Source: Acidobacteriota bacterium
Lineage (GTDB): Bacteria; Acidobacteriota; Terriglobia; Terriglobales; SCQP01
Assembly (NCBI GenBank): GCA_021818955.1
Contig: JAKASR010000003.1
Span: forward strand, 62,001-126,000
Length of the DNA: 64,000 nucleotides
Direction of reading: 5' to 3'
Below the pieces are notes generated by a model, which did no database searches, had not been told where the DNA came from, and saw only the letters and a program-made list of their open reading frames with translations. The translations under genes were made by a program, and so were the position numbers. This document shows, one piece after another, positions 25,312 through 34,131 of the stretch. Position 1 is the first letter of the stretch, and each line of letters starts with the position of its first letter.

Positions 25312-26472
25312 ATGAAAACCCGTCTTCGTCCGCTGTATTTTCCGCTGTTTTTATTGATGGCGCTATCGCCGCTATGGGCACAGACGGGCGGCCGGCGTTG
25401 GCCCAACGGCAACGGCGCCGGGGTGCAGCGGCGGGCGCAAGCCCAGGCCCGCGCCCGGCTCGCCCGCTTGCGGCGGCAGGCGCTGGCCGGCAATGGCCAG
25501 GCCGCCAACGAACTGGGCATCATTTTCTGGCGGGGCACGCCCTATCGCAACCATCCGGCCGCCGCCCTGCGCTGGTGGCGGCTGGCCGCGAAAGAGGGCA
25601 ATGCCAGCGCCATGATCAGCCTGGCGGCAGATTATTATGCCGGCAACGATGGCCTGCCCCGCAACCGGAAACTGGCGGCCCGCTGGTACCGGCGGGCGGC
25701 GCGGGCGGCCCGCGCTGGCGCCCGGCGCGGCGATGCGGCGGCGGAAAATTCGCTGGGCTGGCTGTATCTCCACGGCCGCGGCGGCTTGCCGCACAACGAT
25801 GCGCTGGCGGCGCGCTGGTTTCGCCGCTCCGCCCACCAGCATTTCGCCTGGGGCATGACCAATTACGGCTGGATGTTTTACAAAGGATGGGGGGGATTGC
25901 CGCACAGCAATGCGCGCGCCCTGGCCTGGTATTTGCGGGGCGCCAAAGCCGGCGACGCGACTGCGCAAAACAATCTGGCCTGGACCTATTTGACCGGCGA
26001 GGGGGCCAAGCCCGATATCGCCAAGGGCCGTTATTGGCTTCAACTCTCCAATGCCGTCGCCTCCTATGACACCCGGGGCTACCTTTATAAGCACGGGCGC
26101 GGCGGATTTCCCCAGGACCAGGCCAAAGCGGAGCAATGGTTTCTGCTGGGCGCCCGCCGCGGCAACAATGTTTGCGAAAACGACCTGGCCTGGTTTTATC
26201 TCACCAGCCCCGACCGGCATTGGCGCCATCCCGCCGCGGCGTTGAAATGGGCGCATCGCGCCGTCGCCGGCGAGCCGCATAATGACCAGAACTGGGACAC
26301 GCTCGCCGACGCCTATTTTCACACCGGCCATAAGCGGCAGGCCATCGCCGCCGAGCGGCGGGCGTTGGCGCTGGCCACGCCCGGCGACAAAGCCGGGTTT
26401 GAAAAGACGCTGGCGCGGTATCGGGCCGCGGCGCGCCAGCCGGCGGCGAAGCAATCGCCAAAGCGGCGGTGA
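25312..26472 (+). CDS. Secreted Sel1-repeat (TPR-like) protein
   Basis: AAGGAG lies 5 nt before the ATG. The 386 residues begin with a signal peptide (YFPLFLLMALSPLWAQ). About six Sel1-like repeats follow, each a variant of A...LG.xYxxGxGGLPxNxxxAxxWxxxAAxxGxxxA. Sel1 repeats are helical scaffolds for protein-protein contacts. The last block (about 300-370) is more like a classical TPR. No enzyme motif is seen. The stop codon lies within the left copy of a 27-bp direct repeat, so the C-terminus borders a recombination scar. Confidence 0.88.
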   Translation: MKTRLRPLYFPLFLLMALSPLWAQTGGRRWPNGNGAGVQRRAQAQARARLARLRRQALAGNGQAANELGIIFWRGTPYRNHPAAALRWWRLAAKEGNASAMISLAADYYAGNDGLPRNRKLAARWYRRAARAARAGARRGDAAAENSLGWLYLHGRGGLPHNDALAARWFRRSAHQHFAWGMTNYGWMFYKGWGGLPHSNARALAWYLRGAKAGDATAQNNLAWTYLTGEGAKPDIAKGRYWLQLSNAVASYDTRGYLYKHGRGGFPQDQAKAEQWFLLGARRGNNVCENDLAWFYLTSPDRHWRHPAAALKWAHRAVAGEPHNDQNWDTLADAYFHTGHKRQAIAAERRALALATPGDKAGFEKTLARYRAAARQPAAKQSPKRR

Positions 26473-26491
26473 AGTCGAACGCAGGCGCCAG
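26465..26491 (+). repeat. 27-bp direct repeat, left copy
   Basis: The sequence starting GGCGGTGAAGTCGAACGC is identical over 27 bp to 27989-28015. It spans the Sel1 gene stop. Confidence 0.9.
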
Positions 26492-26508
26492 TTAAGCGAG
26501 CAAGAACG

Positions 26509-27849
26509 ATGCAACGATTTCGCAGGGCAGTCCTGGCCGGCAGTTATGTAAGCTGGCTCGCACTTTCCGGATTCGCACGGCATCGCATGCCACCCGAGAT
26601 CAGCGCAGCCATCAATGCCCGGCACTGGACAACCGTACCCTTGCCGGCACGAGCCTTTACGCTCACTGCCCATGACGGCTGCTTCTGGGCGGCGGGCAAG
26701 GACGCCATGATCGTCTCTTCCTGCGATGGCGGCAAGACCTGGAAGATTCGTCATTGGCAAAAAAACGGCGAGTGGATCCTGCATTTAGCGCCAGCCGGCA
26801 ATCAATATTTCTACGGCTTTGGCGTGGGCAACAAAATGTGGCGCAGCCGGGACGGAGGACTCAACTGGTCCACCAACGGGCATAGCCCTATTCCGGTAGA
26901 TCACGCAGCATTCGACCAGTTTCAAGATGAAATCCTGATCTATGATGGGCAATTTACTTTTCGTTTTCGGCATACAAAATCCTGGAAAAAATTCAAATAT
27001 TTACGCCCGCGCAAGGCTGCACCCAGCCTGCAGGGCGCGATCTTAAATTCAACCGATGCGGTGATCTTAGCCGGAGATCATATTTTCATCGCGACGATAG
27101 ACGGCGGCCAGCATTGGCAAAACGTACCCGTACCACCCCAAACACGGATCAGGCAAATCGCCGTAAAATCAGGTGGTTATCTAGCCAGCGCAATTAGCAT
27201 CCGACATTCTCTACCGGCGCGAACGACACTTTATTCCTGGAATGGACTCGCCTGGTATCCCATGCCCTTGAACTTCATAGGCGATCTGCAAAATTGTTCC
27301 GGGGGCGATTGCCTGATGGACAAAGGCTGGATGCAATGGAAACGCACTTCCACCGGCGCCTGGGCCGCCGAGGGCTGGCATCTGGCCCCGGAAGCACCCT
27401 ACCAAGCCCAATGGGCAGCAGTGGGACCGAGCATCTGCGCATTAAATCGCAAGCTGGAATGCGCGACCGGCAAACCCGCCCCCCTTGCCACACTCACCCA
27501 TACTGCGACAAAAAAAACGACCCATTCGCCTAATATTCAAAAGCCCAACGCAACATCCATTGCGAACGAGGGGAAAATCATGGAGGCTCACTGCATTCAA
27601 TGCAAGCCGCCGATATATACAAGGGATGCACGCCTGAATAATGAAAGCGGCGATGTCAGCATGAGCGTCTTGGTTGGCGCGGATGGTAAAGTTCACAATC
27701 TTATTTTATTGTCCACCCCCTACCGTGCTTTAGCCCAATCGGCGCTTACAGCAGTATGGAACTGGCGCTTTAGTCCCATGCGGATATCAGGCAAAGCGAT
27801 CCCGGTAAGAGCCGTAATAAAAATCTCCACCACCATCACATCCGAATGA
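26509..27849 (+). CDS. Secreted propeller (YCF48/BNR-like) protein with C-terminal TonB-type domain
   Basis: The 446 residues begin with a weak signal-like segment. Beta-propeller-type repeats follow with Asp-box-like motifs (SSCDGGKTWK, WRSRDGGLNWS, ATIDGGQHWQ). The last 90 residues match a TonB C-terminal domain (VSMSVLVGADGKVHNLILLS, SALTAVWNWRFSPM). The combination suggests an envelope protein that contacts the cell surface through the TonB-C domain, not an energy transducer, because no anchor and Pro-rich stretch are evident. Base composition is visibly lower in GC than the neighbours, and the gene is bounded by 27-bp direct repeats. Both features suggest later acquisition. Confidence 0.7.
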   Translation: MQRFRRAVLAGSYVSWLALSGFARHRMPPEISAAINARHWTTVPLPARAFTLTAHDGCFWAAGKDAMIVSSCDGGKTWKIRHWQKNGEWILHLAPAGNQYFYGFGVGNKMWRSRDGGLNWSTNGHSPIPVDHAAFDQFQDEILIYDGQFTFRFRHTKSWKKFKYLRPRKAAPSLQGAILNSTDAVILAGDHIFIATIDGGQHWQNVPVPPQTRIRQIAVKSGGYLASAISIRHSLPARTTLYSWNGLAWYPMPLNFIGDLQNCSGGDCLMDKGWMQWKRTSTGAWAAEGWHLAPEAPYQAQWAAVGPSICALNRKLECATGKPAPLATLTHTATKKTTHSPNIQKPNATSIANEGKIMEAHCIQCKPPIYTRDARLNNESGDVSMSVLVGADGKVHNLILLSTPYRALAQSALTAVWNWRFSPMRISGKAIPVRAVIKISTTITSE

Positions 27850-27888
27850 ACGCCAACCGGAACAAAGACAGATAAAACTGCATTTGCG

Positions 27889-27988
27889 GCACGGCCGCTT
27901 TTACTTTTAGGCGCTGACGCTTACGCAAAGGTCCGGCCGAAACCGGACGCATGGCGAACTGCTGCCCGACTCAGCCATTAATGCTTGA
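27889..27988 (+). repeat. Dispersed intergenic repeat, compact near-full-length copy
   Basis: It contains the GGCCGCTTTTACTTTTAGG head, the hairpin GTCCGG-CCGAAA-CCGGAC at 27931-27948, CGCATGGCGAA, ACTGCTGCCCGAC and a degenerate end CAGCCATTAATGCTT. It therefore joins both halves seen separately elsewhere. Confidence 0.85.
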
Positions 27989-28015
27989 GGCGGTGAAGTC
28001 GAACGCAGGCGCCAG
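27989..28015 (+). repeat. 27-bp direct repeat, right copy
   Basis: It is identical to 26465-26491 and directly abuts the end of the dispersed repeat. Together with the left copy it brackets one gene plus one repeat element. Confidence 0.9.
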
Positions 28016-28051
28016 AAATCGACTTCGCCATCGCAGGCCGCGGGGATGGCC

Positions 28052-28057
28052 TATAGT
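28052..28057 (+). promoter_or_regulatory. Candidate -10 box for a leaderless transcript
   Basis: TATAGT ends 6 nt before the ATG at 28064. Initiation at the normal distance would coincide with that ATG, which supports choosing it over the upstream ATG at 28046. Confidence 0.4.
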
Positions 28058-28063
28058 GAAGGC

Positions 28064-29473
28064 ATGAGGACAAATGGACACGCGGCAAAGCGGCGGGGAC
28101 TACTTCCAACCGGCATCATCACAACGGCGGCGCTGAGCATGGCGCTGGCGGCGGCGCAGCCCAGCCGCAGTTGGACACATTTTCAAACCGTCTCGCGGGC
28201 GCCGGCGGGCATCACCGCCAGGGATTTGAATTCACTGCACCGCCAGACGGTGAAGCTGGACGGCACGGTTGATTCCTCGCCGATCTACCTGGCCGGCGCC
28301 GAGGTGCGCGGCGCGCGGCACGACGTTTTTTTTGTCACCACGACTTATGGCAAAACGATAGCGATTGACGCGGCGGACGGCAAGGTTTTGTGGGAATACA
28401 CGCCGCGGCAGTATAGCGCCTGGGCGGGCAGCTACCGCATCACCAATGCGACGCCGCTAGCCGGCCCGCAGGGGAAGCATATTTATGCCGCCGCGCCGGA
28501 TGGGCGAATCCGCAAGCTGCGCGTCGCGGATGGCGGCGAGGTCTGGAGCACCGCGATAACCCGGCTGCCCGAGCGGGAGAAAATCGCCTCGGCGCTGCAA
28601 TATTCCCGCGGCCATATCGTGGCGGTCACGGCCGGCTACATTGGCGACCAGCCGCCGTATCAGGGACATGTAGCCATACTCGATGCGGCCAGCGGCAAGC
28701 TGCTGCACGTCTGGAACTCGCTCTGCAGCAACCGCCCCGGCCTGCTGACGCCCAGCGCGTGCGCGCAGACGCAATCGGCGATCTGGGGCCGGTCGGGCGC
28801 GACCATCGATGCGCGCAACGGCGACATTTTTGTCGCCACCGGGAACGGCCCCTGGGACGGGCGGGACAACTGGGGCGACTCCGTGCTCTGGCTGAATGCT
28901 AGCGCCACCCGGATGCGGGGCAACTACACGCCGGCCAACACCCAGGAACTGAACGAGCGCGATCTCGACCTGGGCTCGAGCTCGCCCGTGCCGCTGGGCG
29001 GCGGACTGCTGGCACAAGGCGGCAAAGACGGCTACATCCGGCTGCTGAGCCTGAAAGCCATGCGCGGCACGGCGCCGCATCGCGGCGGGGCATTGCAAAA
29101 AGCTGCCTCGCCGGGCGGCCACATGATTTTCGGCGATATGACGGCCTGGCGGCAGGGCGGCGCGACCTGGCTGTTTGCCGCCACCAACGGCAACACCGAA
29201 GCCTGGCGGCTCACTGGCGGCCGGCTGCGCTCGCGCTGGCAGAATGCGCATGCCGGCACGACGCCCATCCTCGCCGGAGGGCTGCTGTATGTATACGATC
29301 CGCACGGCGGCCTGCGCGTGCTCGAGCCGCAAACCGGGCGGCAGGTGGCGCGGCTCGCTTGCGGCAAGGGCCATTGGAACAGCCCGATCGTGATCGCGGG
29401 GCGGATCGCGCTGCCCACCGGCAACGCCAACTCGCACCAGACGTCGGGAACGCTGGAGATTTGGCGGAAATAG
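28064..29473 (+). CDS. Secreted PQQ-type beta-propeller (quinoprotein/BamB-like) protein
   Basis: The protein is about 469 residues with a signal peptide (GIITTAALSMALAAAQ). The propeller shows blades of the type TIAIDAADGKVLWEY, RIRKLRVADGGEVW, VAILDAASGKLLHVW and GLRVLEPQTGRQVARL, with TGNGPWDGRDNWGDS in the middle as in PQQ-dependent dehydrogenase relatives. Metal and PQQ ligands of true alcohol dehydrogenases are not evident, so it may be non-catalytic. The pentose-phosphate operon starts 52 bp downstream, but a functional link is unlikely. Confidence 0.8.
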   Translation: MRTNGHAAKRRGLLPTGIITTAALSMALAAAQPSRSWTHFQTVSRAPAGITARDLNSLHRQTVKLDGTVDSSPIYLAGAEVRGARHDVFFVTTTYGKTIAIDAADGKVLWEYTPRQYSAWAGSYRITNATPLAGPQGKHIYAAAPDGRIRKLRVADGGEVWSTAITRLPEREKIASALQYSRGHIVAVTAGYIGDQPPYQGHVAILDAASGKLLHVWNSLCSNRPGLLTPSACAQTQSAIWGRSGATIDARNGDIFVATGNGPWDGRDNWGDSVLWLNASATRMRGNYTPANTQELNERDLDLGSSSPVPLGGGLLAQGGKDGYIRLLSLKAMRGTAPHRGGALQKAASPGGHMIFGDMTAWRQGGATWLFAATNGNTEAWRLTGGRLRSRWQNAHAGTTPILAGGLLYVYDPHGGLRVLEPQTGRQVARLACGKGHWNSPIVIAGRIALPTGNANSHQTSGTLEIWRK

Positions 29474-29525
29474 CGGCAATAAAAGCGGCCAGCGCGGCAT
29501 GCGACAATAAGGCCGAGGGAGAAAT

Positions 29526-32519
29526 ATGGCAGTCAATCGCTTGCGACAACTGGCGGAGTACGGCCAAAGTTTCTGGTACGACAACATCCGCCGCGCGTTG
29601 CTGACCGGGGGCGGGCTGAAAAAAATGATCGAGGAGGATGGCCTGCGCGGGCTGACCTCGAATCCCACCATTTTCGCCAAGGCCATTGCCGGCAGCGGCG
29701 ATTACGACGACTCCATCCGGCGGGTGCTGGAGCAGACGCCGGAAAACATTTTTCTCGAGCTGGCGGTAGAGGATATCAGCGCCGCCTGCGATTTGTTTCG
29801 TCCTGTATATGAGCGCGAAGGCGGGCGCGACGGCTTTTGCAGCATCGAAGTCTTTCCCAATCTGGCGCGCGACGCGGCGGGCACGATCGCCCAGGCGCGC
29901 GAGTTGTGGCGGCGGGTGAACCGGCCCAACGTGATGATCAAAGTGCCTTCGACCCCGGAGTGCATCCCGGCCATCCGCCAGCTATTGACCGAAGGCATCA
30001 ACATCAACATCACGCTGATGTTCGATTTCCACGCCTACCAGGCGGTGCTGGAAGCCTACCTATCGGCGCTGGAAGCACGGCGGGAGGGGCGGCAGCCGCT
30101 CGACCGCCTGGCCTCGGTCGCCAGCCTGTTTGTCAGCCGGGTGGATACGCGGCTGGACAAGCAACTGGAGGCCATCGCCAAAGCGAAGCCGGCGCAGGCC
30201 GAGAGCGCGCGGGGGCTGCTGGGGCAAACCGGGCTGGCCAACGCCCGGCGCATGTACGCGCATTTCGAGCAGGTGTCCGCCTCGGAACGCTATAAGAAAC
30301 TGGCCGGCGCGGGGGCGCGACCGCAACGGCTGCTGTGGGCCTCGACCAGCACCAAAAATCCGAATTACCCGGATACGCTCTATGCCGACGCGCTGGTGGC
30401 GCCGCACACGGTGGACACCATGCCGGACGCCACGGTGGCGGCGTTTCGCGACCACGGGAAGCCGGGAGACAATCTGCGTCCGACGCTCGATCAGGCCGCG
30501 CCGACGCTGGCGGCACTGCAAGCGCTGGGCGTGGATTTCGAGCGCGAGCTGGTGGCCTTGCAAAACGAAGGCGTGGTGCTCTTCGAGCAATCGTTTGAAG
30601 AGCTGATCGCCAGCTTACAGGAAAAGGCGGAGGCGCTGCGCCGCGGCGGGCCGGAAGGCGGCTCACCGCCCTCGCGCCGCCGCTCCGACCAGCCGGCCGG
30701 CGCCGCCGCCGCCCAGGCGGCGGCGGCGCCACCGATGCGGCTGGACGCGCCCGCCGCCAACGACTATGCCGCCGAGCTGGAAGCCTTGGAAAAGGTCCAG
30801 ACCTCCGCGCGCATCTGGCGCCATGACGCTTCGCTCTGGAGCCGCGACCCGGCGGCGCAGGAAAAAATCGGGCAGCGCCTGGGCTGGCTTGCGGTCAGCG
30901 ACATGATGCTGGAGCATCTGCCCGCGCTGAAAGAATTCGTGGAGGGCTGCCGGCGCGACGACTTGCGAGAAACCGTACTGCTCGGCATGGGCGGCAGCAG
31001 CCTCGCGCCCGAAGTTTTCAGCGAAATATTCAGCGCCGACCGCGCCAGCGGCGGCCCGCACCTGACCGTGCTCGACACCACCGAGCCGGCCGCCATCGCC
31101 AAGACCGCCGCCCGGCTCGACTGGGAGCATACGTTGTTTCTGGTATCCAGCAAAAGCGGCGGCACGATCGAGCCGAACAGCCTTTACGCCTTTTTCCGCG
31201 AGCGCGCCAAGACGTATTGCAAGCAGCCCGGGGCACATTTCGCCGCCATTACCGACCCCGGCACCAGCCTGCAAAAACTGGCGGAAGCCGAAGGCTTCCG
31301 CCAGGTGTTTTGCAATCCCGCCGACATCGGCGGGCGCTACTCGGCGCTTTCCTGGTTCGGGCTGGTCCCGGCGGCGCTGCTGGGCATCGATGTCGAGCGG
31401 CTGCTGCGCCGGGCGCAGATCATGGAACAGGCCTGCGCCGCCGCGGTCGCTCCGGCGCTCAATCCGGGCCTGCGGCTGGGCGCCGCCCTGGGCGCCTGGG
31501 CGCAACAGGGGAAGGACAAGGTCACCGTGCTGGCCGCTCCCGAGCTGGTCAGCTTTGGCGCGTGGCTGGAACAATTATTGGCGGAAAGCACCGGCAAGCA
31601 AGGCCGGGGGCTGATTCCGGTGGACCGCGAACCGGCGGCGGAAAAGCCCGCCGCCTACGGCGCCGACCGGGTATTCGTGCGCTTGCAGCTTGCCGGCGGG
31701 TGCAATTCTCCCGGCGAGGAATGGACGGCGGAGCAGATTCACGCCGGCGCGCCGGTGGTCAGCATCAACTGGCGCGACCGCTACGATCTGGGGCAGGAAT
31801 TTTTCCGCTGGGAGTATGCCACCGCCGTGGCCGGACAGGTTATAGGCATTAATCCGTTTGACGAGCCGAACGTGCAGGAAAGCAAAGACAACACCATGCG
31901 CGTGCTCAAAGCCTGGAGCGCGGCGGGAGGAGCGGGCGGGGAAAAAGCCGGGCAGCCGGAGGCGATTCGCGATCTGGATGGCGGCGGCCGGCAACGTTCC
32001 GAATTGACCGCTTATGCGCCGCATCCGGCCGCCAGCGTGGCGGAGGCGCTGCGGGCGCTGCTGGACGCGCACCGGCCGGGCGATTATTTCGCGCTGATGC
32101 TGTTCATCGAGCGCACCGCCGAGGCGCAATCGCTGGCGCAGCAGGCGCGCACCTGGGTGCGCGATCATTACCGGCTGGCCACCACGCTCGGCTACGGCCC
32201 GCGTTTTTTGCACTCCACCGGGCAATTGCACAAGGGCGGCCCGGATAGCGGCCTGTTTCTGCAACTCACCGCCGCCGCCGCCGCGCGCCAGGCCGGTTCG
32301 CTGCCCGTGCCCGGCAAAGACTTCGATTTCGCCACGCTGTTTCAGGCGCAATCGGAAGGCGATTTTCAGTCGCTGCAGGCGCACGGCCGCCGCGTGTTGC
32401 GCATTGATTTAGGCGCCGACGCCGCCGCCGGACTGCGCCGTTTGCTGGAACTGGTGGAAACCCAAACCGCGCCGGTCAGCCGGGCCGAAGAACCGGCGCG
32501 ACAGGCGCGCCGCGCCTGA
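29526..32519 (+). CDS. tal-pgi: Bifunctional transaldolase / glucose-6-phosphate isomerase
   Basis: A single 997-residue chain. The transaldolase part (about 1-365) has GLTSNPTIFAKAI and the Schiff-base lysine in NVMIKVPST. An Ala/Pro-rich linker follows. The isomerase part (about 395-985) has LFLVSSKSGGTIEPN, IGGRYSALSWFG and a late FLHSTGQLHKGGP. It interconverts sedoheptulose-7-P/GAP with erythrose-4-P/F6P and also G6P with F6P, joining the pentose-phosphate and glycolytic pools. GAGGGAG lies 4 nt before the ATG. It is first in the operon tal-pgi, zwf, opcA, rpe. The fusion is known in acidobacteria and some proteobacteria. No truncation is seen. Confidence 0.96.
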   Translation: MAVNRLRQLAEYGQSFWYDNIRRALLTGGGLKKMIEEDGLRGLTSNPTIFAKAIAGSGDYDDSIRRVLEQTPENIFLELAVEDISAACDLFRPVYEREGGRDGFCSIEVFPNLARDAAGTIAQARELWRRVNRPNVMIKVPSTPECIPAIRQLLTEGININITLMFDFHAYQAVLEAYLSALEARREGRQPLDRLASVASLFVSRVDTRLDKQLEAIAKAKPAQAESARGLLGQTGLANARRMYAHFEQVSASERYKKLAGAGARPQRLLWASTSTKNPNYPDTLYADALVAPHTVDTMPDATVAAFRDHGKPGDNLRPTLDQAAPTLAALQALGVDFERELVALQNEGVVLFEQSFEELIASLQEKAEALRRGGPEGGSPPSRRRSDQPAGAAAAQAAAAPPMRLDAPAANDYAAELEALEKVQTSARIWRHDASLWSRDPAAQEKIGQRLGWLAVSDMMLEHLPALKEFVEGCRRDDLRETVLLGMGGSSLAPEVFSEIFSADRASGGPHLTVLDTTEPAAIAKTAARLDWEHTLFLVSSKSGGTIEPNSLYAFFRERAKTYCKQPGAHFAAITDPGTSLQKLAEAEGFRQVFCNPADIGGRYSALSWFGLVPAALLGIDVERLLRRAQIMEQACAAAVAPALNPGLRLGAALGAWAQQGKDKVTVLAAPELVSFGAWLEQLLAESTGKQGRGLIPVDREPAAEKPAAYGADRVFVRLQLAGGCNSPGEEWTAEQIHAGAPVVSINWRDRYDLGQEFFRWEYATAVAGQVIGINPFDEPNVQESKDNTMRVLKAWSAAGGAGGEKAGQPEAIRDLDGGGRQRSELTAYAPHPAASVAEALRALLDAHRPGDYFALMLFIERTAEAQSLAQQARTWVRDHYRLATTLGYGPRFLHSTGQLHKGGPDSGLFLQLTAAAAARQAGSLPVPGKDFDFATLFQAQSEGDFQSLQAHGRRVLRIDLGADAAAGLRRLLELVETQTAPVSRAEEPARQARRA

Positions 32520-32553
32520 GTCCTGCCGGCGCCCAACCCCCGGGCTTTCGACT

Positions 32554-34131
32554 ATGGTTACGACAACCACCCCGCCTGGCGGCCCGGCCGCCCCATCGTC
32601 CGAACTAGCGGCCGCGCTGTATACCGGCATCCGCCTGGAGCGCACCGCCCCCCCCTGCATCCTGGTGATTTTCGGCGCTTCCGGCGATTTAACCCGGCGC
32701 AAGCTGATGCCGGCCCTCTATTCGCTGATGCGCGCGCAACGCCTCGCGCCTTCGTTTGCCGTCGTGGGCATTTCCAACACGGAATGGGACCGGGATCAAT
32801 TCGCGGAGGAGATGCGCAAGGCGGTGCACGAACTGAGCGGCATCCCGGTGGAGGATGAAAGCTGGCAAGCCTTTGCCGGCAGATTGCGCTATCTCAGCAG
32901 CACGTTCGACGACGCCGGGCTTTACGAGCGGCTGAAACGCGAACTGGCCTCGCTCGCGCCGGACTGCGGCTATAACCTGATTTTTTATTGCGCCACGCCG
33001 CCGAGCTTGTTTACCGTCATCACGGCCCAGTTGGCGCGCGCCGGCCTGAACCATCCGCTTGACGGCGCACCGGCCACCGCCTGGGCGCGCATCATCATCG
33101 AAAAGCCGTTTGGCCGCGACCTGAAGAGCGCCCAGCAGCTCAATCGCGAAGTGCATCAGGCGTTTGAAGAATCGCAGGTCTACCGTATCGATCATTACCT
33201 GGGCAAGGAAACGGTCCGCAATATCCTGGTGTTCCGCTTCGCCAACGGGATTTTCGAGCCCATCTGGAACCGGCGTTACGTGGACCATGTGCAGATTACC
33301 GTGGCCGAAAGCATCGGCGTGGAGCAGCGCGGCCGCTATTACGAAGAGGCGGGGACGTTGCGGGACATGATCCAGAACCACCTGTTGCAGGTGCTGGCGA
33401 TTGTGGCCATGGAAGCGCCGGTGCGGTTCGAATCGGAGCCGGTGCGCGATGAAAAGCTGAAGCTGCTGAAATCGGTATGCGGGTTGGGAACGGGCGCGGA
33501 GGCGATGGCCAAAGCGGTGCGCGGCCAATACGGCCCCGGCCTGGTGCACGGCCAGCCGGTCGCCGGCTATCGCAGCGAGCCCGACGTCTCGCCCAGCTCC
33601 ACGCGCGAGACCTTCGCCGCGCTGAAGCTTACGATTGAAAACTGGCGCTGGGCGGGCGTGCCCTTTTACCTGCGTTCCGGCAAGCGCCTGCCCAAGCGAG
33701 TCAGCGAGGTGGCCATCATCTTCAAATCGCCGCCTTACCTGATGTTCGGCGCGGAAGCGCGCTTCGAGCCCAACACTTTGGTGATCCGCATCCAGCCGGA
33801 TGAGGGCATCGCCCTGCGTTTCGAGGCCAAAATCCCCGGGGCCGAGGTCCGGCTGCGGCCGGTCGACATGGATTTTCATTACGGCAGCAGCTTCGGCGAG
33901 GCGCAACCGGAAGCCTACGAAACCCTGCTGCAGGACGCCATGCTGGGCGAAACCATGCTGTTTGCCCGCTACGATTTCGTCGAAACCGCCTGGAGCCTGA
34001 CGACGCCGCTGTTGGAAGCCTGGCAGGCGCAGCCGGCGAAAAATTTTCCCAACTACGCCGCCGGCAGCTGGGGGCCGGCGGAAGCGGATGAATTTCTCGC
34101 CCGGGATGGGCGCGAATGGCGGCGTCCATGA
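32554..34131 (+). CDS. zwf: Glucose-6-phosphate 1-dehydrogenase
   Basis: At 525 residues the length is normal for the family. The nucleotide-binding FGASGDLTRRKL is near 39-50 and the substrate signature RIDHYLGKE near 212-220, with VEKPFGRDL-type sequence (EKPFGRDLKSA) before it. It oxidises G6P to 6-phosphogluconolactone with NADP. No clear Shine-Dalgarno precedes the ATG, 34 bp after the tal-pgi stop, so it probably depends on operon transcription. Its stop overlaps the opcA start as ATGA, implying translational coupling. No phosphogluconolactonase or 6-phosphogluconate dehydrogenase gene is nearby. Confidence 0.97.
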   Translation: MVTTTTPPGGPAAPSSELAAALYTGIRLERTAPPCILVIFGASGDLTRRKLMPALYSLMRAQRLAPSFAVVGISNTEWDRDQFAEEMRKAVHELSGIPVEDESWQAFAGRLRYLSSTFDDAGLYERLKRELASLAPDCGYNLIFYCATPPSLFTVITAQLARAGLNHPLDGAPATAWARIIIEKPFGRDLKSAQQLNREVHQAFEESQVYRIDHYLGKETVRNILVFRFANGIFEPIWNRRYVDHVQITVAESIGVEQRGRYYEEAGTLRDMIQNHLLQVLAIVAMEAPVRFESEPVRDEKLKLLKSVCGLGTGAEAMAKAVRGQYGPGLVHGQPVAGYRSEPDVSPSSTRETFAALKLTIENWRWAGVPFYLRSGKRLPKRVSEVAIIFKSPPYLMFGAEARFEPNTLVIRIQPDEGIALRFEAKIPGAEVRLRPVDMDFHYGSSFGEAQPEAYETLLQDAMLGETMLFARYDFVETAWSLTTPLLEAWQAQPAKNFPNYAAGSWGPAEADEFLARDGREWRRP

